9,320 nucleotides of DNA from JAXMAF01 sp046350555 (GTDB taxonomy: Bacteria > Planctomycetota > Phycisphaerae > Phycisphaerales > SM1A02), in the NCBI GenBank assembly GCA_046350555.1, contig JAXMAF010000046.1:1-9320 (forward strand), in the 5' to 3' direction. The translations under genes and the position numbers were made by a program. Positions 5,091-9,320 of the stretch are shown here, in pieces (the first letter of the stretch is position 1; each line of letters starts with the position of its first letter). The notes under the pieces are model-generated. The model was not told the origin of the DNA. It made no database searches and saw only the letters and a list, made by a program, of their open reading frames with translations.

Positions 5091-7541
5091 TCACGGACCC
5101 AACGAGTTGTAGACCTGCCCGCTGTCGATGCACGTCGAGCCCTGCCCCTGGTCGTGCGGGACGCAGACGGTCACGTACCCGGAACAGACACCGCCGACGC
5201 CATCGCTCGCCGTGAAGTTGATGCGATAGACGCGGCCATCTCCGATCCCCGACCGCTCGGCCCGCAGCAGGACCGTCGATCCCTGGATCACCGCGTCCGG
5301 CCCCGTGTCCCCGTCGCCGAGTCCGTTGATCGGCTCGTCCTGGGTCACGCTGGTCACCGTGATCGTCACCAGGTTGTTGTCCGGGTCGGTCACGCCCACG
5401 ATGCAGACCTTTACCATCTTGTGGTTCGGCGGCCAGAGCTGTTCCGGGCTCGCCTTGGCCAGCGCACAGTTCGGTGGCGAGTTGAGGTCGTGGATCGTGA
5501 TGACGACGTCGTCGTGGTCGGTTCCGCCGTAGCCGTCGTCCACCGTCAGACGGAACGTGAGCGTCGCGCCGCCGACGCCGACCTGCGGCGCCGTGAAGCT
5601 CGGCGTGGCGCTTGTCGCGCTGGAGAGGGTGACGGCCGCGCCGCCCGTCTGCGTCCAGGCATAGGTCAGCGCATCGCCGTCGGGATCGCTGCTGGCGCTG
5701 CCGTTCAGCATCACCGGCGTTCCCTCGTTGCGGGTCTGGTCCGGGCCCGCGGCGGCGATCGGCGGGTGGTTGATCCATTCGACCACGATGTTGACCGTGT
5801 CCAGCGCGCTGGCCTGCCCGTCGTCGACGATCAAGGCGAAGACGAGCGTCTCGCCGCCGAAGCTCTCCCACGGAGCGGTGAAGGTGGGGTGCACCGGATC
5901 GGAGACGTCCAACGTCACCGCCGTTCCGAGAAGCTGCATCCACGTGTAGGTCAGGACGTCGCCGTCAACGTCGTAGCTGCCGGAGCCGTTCAGCGTGACA
6001 GAGCCTCCCTCGGCCACCGCCTGATCCGGGCCCGCGTTTGCCACCGGGGGGTGATTCACGTTCGCCACCGTCACATTCACAATGTCGGGCTCGCTGCCGA
6101 TCTGGCAAGAATCGGACACGACGAGGACAAACGTCAGCGTCGCCCCGCCGGTCGGCACGGTCGGCGCCACGAAGGTTGGTCGAACTGGATCGGTCAAGTC
6201 GAGCGTGACACTCGGCCCCGCGACCTGCGTCCACGTGAACCCAATCGAGTTGCCGTAGGGATCTCGGCTCTGCGAGCCGTCGAGCATTACGATCTGACCG
6301 GCGGTTGCCACCTGATCGGGACCGGCGTTGGCAACCTGCGGCTGCGGTGGGTTGCCACCTTCGGTCGGCGTGAGCAGGAAAGCCCGAAGCAGTCCGTTGT
6401 GCCTGCCATAGCCGGTGATCTGGCCGGTGTTGTTGATGCTCACGGCATACTGAAGGGTCCACCACCCGCAAGACGTATCGATCAGGGTGTTCAGATCGTA
6501 GAATTTCGTCGGGTCGAAGACGTCGGCCGGTCCATCGTAGAGCCAAGCCCTCGGATCGTTCGACACATTAACGATGCTTCCGACGACATGTCCAACGTCA
6601 TTGAGCCCATTGGCGCCGCCAACAATGCCGGCGTTCGGCGTCAAGTCAATGACTCCTGTCTCCGTCCACAGGAAGCCGTGCCCGCTCACGCCAGGGGGCG
6701 CATCCGGCGGGACATATGCGCCAGCGATCCACCCTGACTCATTGATGTCGGCGCCCGTCCGCGAGCTCGCATACTGCGAGCCGAAGTCCTCAGTGATGCG
6801 CACCATTGCGCCGCTGGTGCCGTTCGGGAGATCGGGTGTCCAGCGAAATGCCACGCTCTCCACGAAGCCGGTCACCTGTCCTGAGTCATTGAGGTTGAAG
6901 CCAGCGCCGTATGAGCCTGGGAGGAAGAAGCTCGTGCCCGTGTTCCCGTTCGGCACGGTGGGCGTCCACAGAAATGGGCTGACCGAACCGTAATCCGCAA
7001 CGCCAGCGATCTGCCCGTACTCGTTGATGTTGCCGATCTGACCGACACCCGGGATCAGCGAAAGACCGAGACTGGTCATCGCGCCGAACGTGCCGTTCGC
7101 CGTGGCCGGGCTCCATTGGAAGGCATATTGGACGCCGCTGGTGCTGTCGGCATAGCCACAGACTTGGCCGCGGTTGTTGATCCCCACGGCGATGCCCTTG
7201 GGTCCGCCCAATGTCCCGAGATCGATCATCGATCCTGACGGGCTGTTGGGAGAGACAGGTGTCCAAAGGAACGGACGAGGGTTGTAAACATCGGGGGAGG
7301 AGTATCCGACAACTTGACCACCTTCATTAATTCGATAGGCGACACTGAATGCGTTGCTTCCCGAGAGGACACCCAGGTCGGTGACGATGTAATGGGGCGG
7401 CTGAGCCACGGCGGCGTGAGCGAGCATCCATACGGTCGGAAGGCAGAGTGCCGAGAGCGCGAAGCCCGTCCGCGAACGATTCATCCATGCACAAGTCGCG
7501 CCGCGCGCGACCATGATGCCTACGAATCCAGTCGATCTCAT
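5091..7541 (-). CDS. Large exported protein: seven HAF units plus three PKD-like domains
   Basis: This 816-residue protein has a signal peptide (MNRSRTGFALSALCLPTVWMLAHAAVA, residues 20-46). Residues 50-392 hold seven HAF-type units, each with a turn like INxxGQVxGY (near 71, 121, 172, 217, 266, 313 and 369) and a strand like FLWTP (near 91, 141, 190, 232, 290, 332 and 387). DLGTLGG at 107-113 is the family hallmark. Three PKD-like Ig domains follow (about 403-495, 498-590, 595-687), each opening with AGPDQ, then the pattern GSxSxDxxGxxxxxxWTQ. Residues 690-816 form a further beta-domain (LWPPNHKM...VRAERSG-like...CVPHDQG) with five cysteines, a known companion of PKD repeats. The ATG at 7541 has AAGGGA upstream; the ATG at 7484 gives a more compact signal peptide (797 residues). 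It lacks a dockerin or sorting tail. It is probably a secreted or surface binding protein. Confidence 0.85.
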   Translation of the reverse strand: MRSTGFVGIMVARGATCAWMNRSRTGFALSALCLPTVWMLAHAAVAQPPHYIVTDLGVLSGSNAFSVAYRINEGGQVVGYSSPDVYNPRPFLWTPVSPNSPSGSMIDLGTLGGPKGIAVGINNRGQVCGYADSTSGVQYAFQWSPATANGTFGAMTSLGLSLIPGVGQIGNINEYGQIAGVADYGSVSPFLWTPTVPNGNTGTSFFLPGSYGAGFNLNDSGQVTGFVESVAFRWTPDLPNGTSGAMVRITEDFGSQYASSRTGADINESGWIAGAYVPPDAPPGVSGHGFLWTETGVIDLTPNAGIVGGANGLNDVGHVVGSIVNVSNDPRAWLYDGPADVFDPTKFYDLNTLIDTSCGWWTLQYAVSINNTGQITGYGRHNGLLRAFLLTPTEGGNPPQPQVANAGPDQVATAGQIVMLDGSQSRDPYGNSIGFTWTQVAGPSVTLDLTDPVRPTFVAPTVPTGGATLTFVLVVSDSCQIGSEPDIVNVTVANVNHPPVANAGPDQAVAEGGSVTLNGSGSYDVDGDVLTYTWMQLLGTAVTLDVSDPVHPTFTAPWESFGGETLVFALIVDDGQASALDTVNIVVEWINHPPIAAAGPDQTRNEGTPVMLNGSASSDPDGDALTYAWTQTGGAAVTLSSATSATPSFTAPQVGVGGATLTFRLTVDDGYGGTDHDDVVITIHDLNSPPNCALAKASPEQLWPPNHKMVKVCIVGVTDPDNNLVTITVTSVTQDEPINGLGDGDTGPDAVIQGSTVLLRAERSGIGDGRVYRINFTASDGVGGVCSGYVTVCVPHDQGQGSTCIDSGQVYNSLGP

Positions 7542-7561
7542 TTGTGTCCCTTTCATGTCAC

Positions 7562-7590
7562 GACGATGCGGGAAGTGAGGCGGACGATGC
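7562..7590. repeat. Direct repeat GACGATGC spaced by 21 bp
   Basis: GACGATGC occurs at 7562-7569 and 7583-7590, 21 bp from start to start, about two helical turns. It lies just upstream of the HAF/PKD gene start and could be a paired regulator site. Confidence 0.35.
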
Positions 7591-7597
7591 ACCATGA

Positions 7598-7633
7598 GCA
7601 CCAAGGGTGCAGCCGCACTGGCAACATTGCCAG
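7598..7633. promoter_or_regulatory. Two adjacent palindromes upstream of the HAF/PKD gene
   Basis: GCACC-AAG-GGTGC (7598-7610) is followed by the perfect palindrome CTGGCAA-CA-TTGCCAG (7618-7633). The second is operator-like: 7-bp arms and a 2-bp centre, about 77 bp before the HAF/PKD start. Which regulator binds cannot be read. Confidence 0.4.
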
Positions 7634-8022
7634 GTGACGCGACGGCGGGCGAAGCCGTGTCGGGATTCATTGCCAAGACTGCGGGCAACTCATCCTGACA
7701 CCCTTTTTGCCCCTCCCGGTCAGAACCACTGCGTTGCAGCACGCGGAACCTTGCACCAAATGTCCGAGTTTTCATGGGCGTCCGAAGTGCCGCCGTAGAT
7801 CGCACACGCCGGATGGCCATTTCGTCCGGTGGCGATTCAATGAACGCGCACGCCGACACCTGCCGGCGAGGCGGATCTTGGTCGCATCCGCCAACGTGTG
7901 GCCAGTTTTCGTCCAGACCCTCACAGAACCCCCCTCTTCACAGTACCCTAACGTCACGGACCGGCGGTACACACGGCAGCGCATCTGCGAGCACCGATTC
8001 CACCCCGCCGTTCCGTCTCTTG

Positions 8023-8619
8023 GTGGCCATTCCCCTCACCACAACCACGCAGTTGCTGGACGCCCTTCGCGTGCGCGATGACGGCGGGGCATGGGCCCTT
8101 CTCGTCGAGCGCTACGACCCCGTGCTTCGCGGCGTCGGGCGTCGATTCGGTCTCGGCGAGCAGGACGCCGAGGATGCCGCCCAGCAGACGCTCCTCGAAC
8201 TCGTTCGAGGCCTTCGTGCGAACCAGTTCGATCGGGCTCGCGGCGGATTGCGGAACTGGACGCTTGCCATCCTTCGGAACCGGATCCGCGACATGCAGCG
8301 CTCCAAGGCGGGAAGGATCGCTCGTTCGGGGCGCGTCGTGCTCGGTGCGCCGCCGGAGGCGCAGCTTGAGACCATCTGGCAGGAGGAAGTGCAGCGGCAG
8401 GTCCTCGCCATCGCATTGTCCCGCCTCCGTTCCGAGACGCGCATGGCCGAGTCGACGCTTCGGGCGTTCGAGTTCACCGCGATGCGCGAGGTTCCGGTGC
8501 AGGCCGCGGCGCGTGACTGCGGCATGAGCCCCGAAGAGGTGTACGTCGCGCGCAACCGTGTGCTTGGTTGTTTGCGCGGGGTCAGCGCCGAGGTGGAGGA
8601 GGCGATGGAGGAGGGGTGA
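8023..8619 (+). CDS. ECF-type RNA polymerase sigma factor
   Basis: This 198-residue protein has the usual two-domain ECF layout. Region 2 covers about residues 24-92: WALLVERYDPVLRGVGRRFGLGEQDAEDAAQQTLLELVRGL, then the DNA-melting part LRNWTLAILRNRIRDMQRSK. A linker (95-142) follows. Region 4, a helix-turn-helix that reads the -35 element, covers about 143-186 (STLRAFEFTAMREVPVQAAARDCGMSPEEVYVARNRVLGCLR). The start is a GTG at 8023, giving the family-typical opening TTTTQLLDALRVRDDGGAW. No ribosome site is visible; the frame is open back to an ATG at 7774, but those extra residues look non-coding. It lies 56 bp before a kinase gene on the same strand. This pairing is common in planctomycetes, where the kinase is thought to control the sigma factor. 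Its regulon is unknown. Confidence 0.88.
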   Translation: MAIPLTTTTQLLDALRVRDDGGAWALLVERYDPVLRGVGRRFGLGEQDAEDAAQQTLLELVRGLRANQFDRARGGLRNWTLAILRNRIRDMQRSKAGRIARSGRVVLGAPPEAQLETIWQEEVQRQVLAIALSRLRSETRMAESTLRAFEFTAMREVPVQAAARDCGMSPEEVYVARNRVLGCLRGVSAEVEEAMEEG

Positions 8620-8675
8620 GGGGTGCGAGGTATTCCGGCGACGGGTGACGCGCTGGTATCGTGGGTTGGTCCCTC

Positions 8676-9320
8676 ATGGAACCTTCCGCGGAAACCGACG
8701 GTTGTCCAAGCGAAGCTCAGCTCGTTCATCTCGCGTCGGACGAGATCGCCGATCCGCTCGGGCGCACCCGTCTCGAGGTTCACGTCGCGGCGTGTCCCCT
8801 CTGCGGCGCCCGTCTCCGGGAGATCCGCGCCAACCAACGGCTGCTTGCGTTCATCAAGCGCGTCGAGCCGCCGACGGTCGACTTGTCGCAGGCCGGAGCA
8901 CTGCGGCCGGGCGCATCGTCGGAACCCGCGGCAAGCGCCGATCATGCCGCCGAGGCCAGTCTTGCCGCCAATCCCGCCGCGCCCAACGACAAGGCGCCAT
9001 GGCGCGGCTACCGCCTGCTGGAGCTCCTCCATCGCGGCGGTCAGGGCGCGATTCATCGCGCCCTGCACGAGCCGACCGGTCGCGCTGCGGCGATGAAGGT
9101 GATCCGCGCCGGCACCTCGCGCGAGCGCCAGCGCCTGTGGCGCGAGGCGCAGCTTGTCGCGAAGCTGCGCCATCCCAACATCGTCACCGTCCACGATTGC
9201 GGCCTGTTGCCCGGCGGCGGCTTCGCGATCGCGATGGAGCTCGTCGAAGGCGTCACGCTGGACGAGTGGCGTCGTCGCATCGACGCCGAGGATCTGTCCG
9301 CGGGCGATCGCGTTCGCAGG
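8676..9320 (+). CDS. Ser/Thr protein kinase with N-terminal zinc-finger-like motif (partial)
   Basis: The frame is open to the window end, so only the first 215 residues are visible. Residues 10-47 read C10-PSEAQL...H36-VAA-C40-PL-C43-GARL, which matches the H-x3-C-x2-C pattern of zinc-binding anti-sigma domains. A low-complexity Ala/Pro linker (about 75-108) follows. The kinase domain starts at Tyr112: glycine loop HRGGQGAIHRA (119-129), catalytic Lys141 in AAMKVI, helix-C Glu157 in WREAQLVAKLRHPNIV, and the hinge MELVEGVTLDEW (187-198). The catalytic loop, activation segment and any sensor or membrane part lie beyond the window. The first glycine of the loop is His119, which is atypical. 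The ATG at 8676 follows an in-frame stop at 8646; no clear ribosome site is seen. With the sigma factor 56 bp upstream, the zinc-finger part probably binds it and the kinase part probably relays a signal to it. Confidence 0.88.
   Translation, partial: MEPSAETDGCPSEAQLVHLASDEIADPLGRTRLEVHVAACPLCGARLREIRANQRLLAFIKRVEPPTVDLSQAGALRPGASSEPAASADHAAEASLAANPAAPNDKAPWRGYRLLELLHRGGQGAIHRALHEPTGRAAAMKVIRAGTSRERQRLWREAQLVAKLRHPNIVTVHDCGLLPGGGFAIAMELVEGVTLDEWRRRIDAEDLSAGDRVRR

Larger units (their letters stand above)
7557..8022. other. Divergent intergenic region, 466 bp
   Basis: This gap separates the minus-strand HAF/PKD gene from the plus-strand sigma factor gene and should carry both promoters. It contains direct and inverted repeats near 7562-7633 (listed separately) and a short motif, TCCTGACACCCTTTTTG (7693-7709), that looks like part of a dispersed repeat. 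Both neighbouring reading frames stay open into it, but the translations show no domain, signal peptide or ribosome site. I see no convincing -35/-10 pair on either strand, and no RNA gene. Confidence 0.5.

Noticed and set aside
5043..6737. Plus-strand open frame of 564 codons opposite the PKD domains
   Set aside because: It is the antisense of a repetitive PKD-coding region, rich in Val/Arg/Asp with no known motif or ribosome site.
7618..7633. Sigma54 promoter reading of TGGCAACATTGC
   Set aside because: The GG and GC elements are three bases too close for a -24/-12 promoter. It is better read as a palindrome.
7542..7859. N-terminal extension of the HAF/PKD protein to an ATG at 7859
   Set aside because: The extra 106 residues have no domain and would bury the signal peptide, so export would not be expected.
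7774..8022. N-terminal extension of the sigma factor to an ATG at 7774
   Set aside because: ECF sigma factors normally begin close to the TTTQLLDAL segment, and the extension is low-complexity with no domain.

Overview
The window looks like a chromosomal segment of a high-GC planctomycete, perhaps a Phycisphaerae-like lineage. That placement is inference. It rests on four traits known from that phylum: a dockerin-type tail (DLNQDG...GADLGILLAAWG) on a secreted laminin-B-like protein, a long secreted HAF-repeat/PKD protein, an ECF sigma factor followed directly by a serine/threonine kinase, and abundant lipoproteins and exported proteins of unknown role. There is no rRNA, tRNA, CRISPR array or intact transposase.

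Layout, left to right. (1) 120-2004, plus strand: a sigma70-like promoter, a TetR-family repressor, a 16-bp palindrome that looks like its operator, then a lipoprotein made of two diverged copies of one unrecognised domain. (2) 2151-3382, plus strand: a secreted laminin-B/dockerin-like protein, then a small coiled-coil, single-membrane-span protein whose start region is built of 9-bp tandem repeats. (3) 3495-4691, minus strand, convergent: a lipoprotein thioredoxin (TlpA/AhpC-like, WCGPC) with a helical, probably TPR-like tail. (4) 4692-5090: a structured 399-bp gap with a 185-bp end-to-end inverted repeat (MITE-like or attC-like) and two strong hairpins that probably end transcription of the next gene. 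(5) 5091-7541, minus strand: a large exported protein with seven HAF units, three PKD-like domains and a cysteine-containing end domain. (6) 7557-8022: a divergent intergenic region with several inverted repeats. (7) 8023-9320, plus strand: an ECF sigma factor and the start of a kinase with an N-terminal zinc-finger-like H-x3-C-x2-C motif, cut off by the window end.

Five of the eight genes encode products predicted to be exported or membrane-anchored. Two regulatory modules bracket the window. TetR with its downstream lipoprotein looks like a local ligand-sensing unit. The sigma factor with its zinc-finger kinase looks like a signalling pair. The most unusual structure is the 185-bp foldable element at 4752-4936. 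The most interesting gene is the duplicated-domain lipoprotein behind the putative TetR operator.
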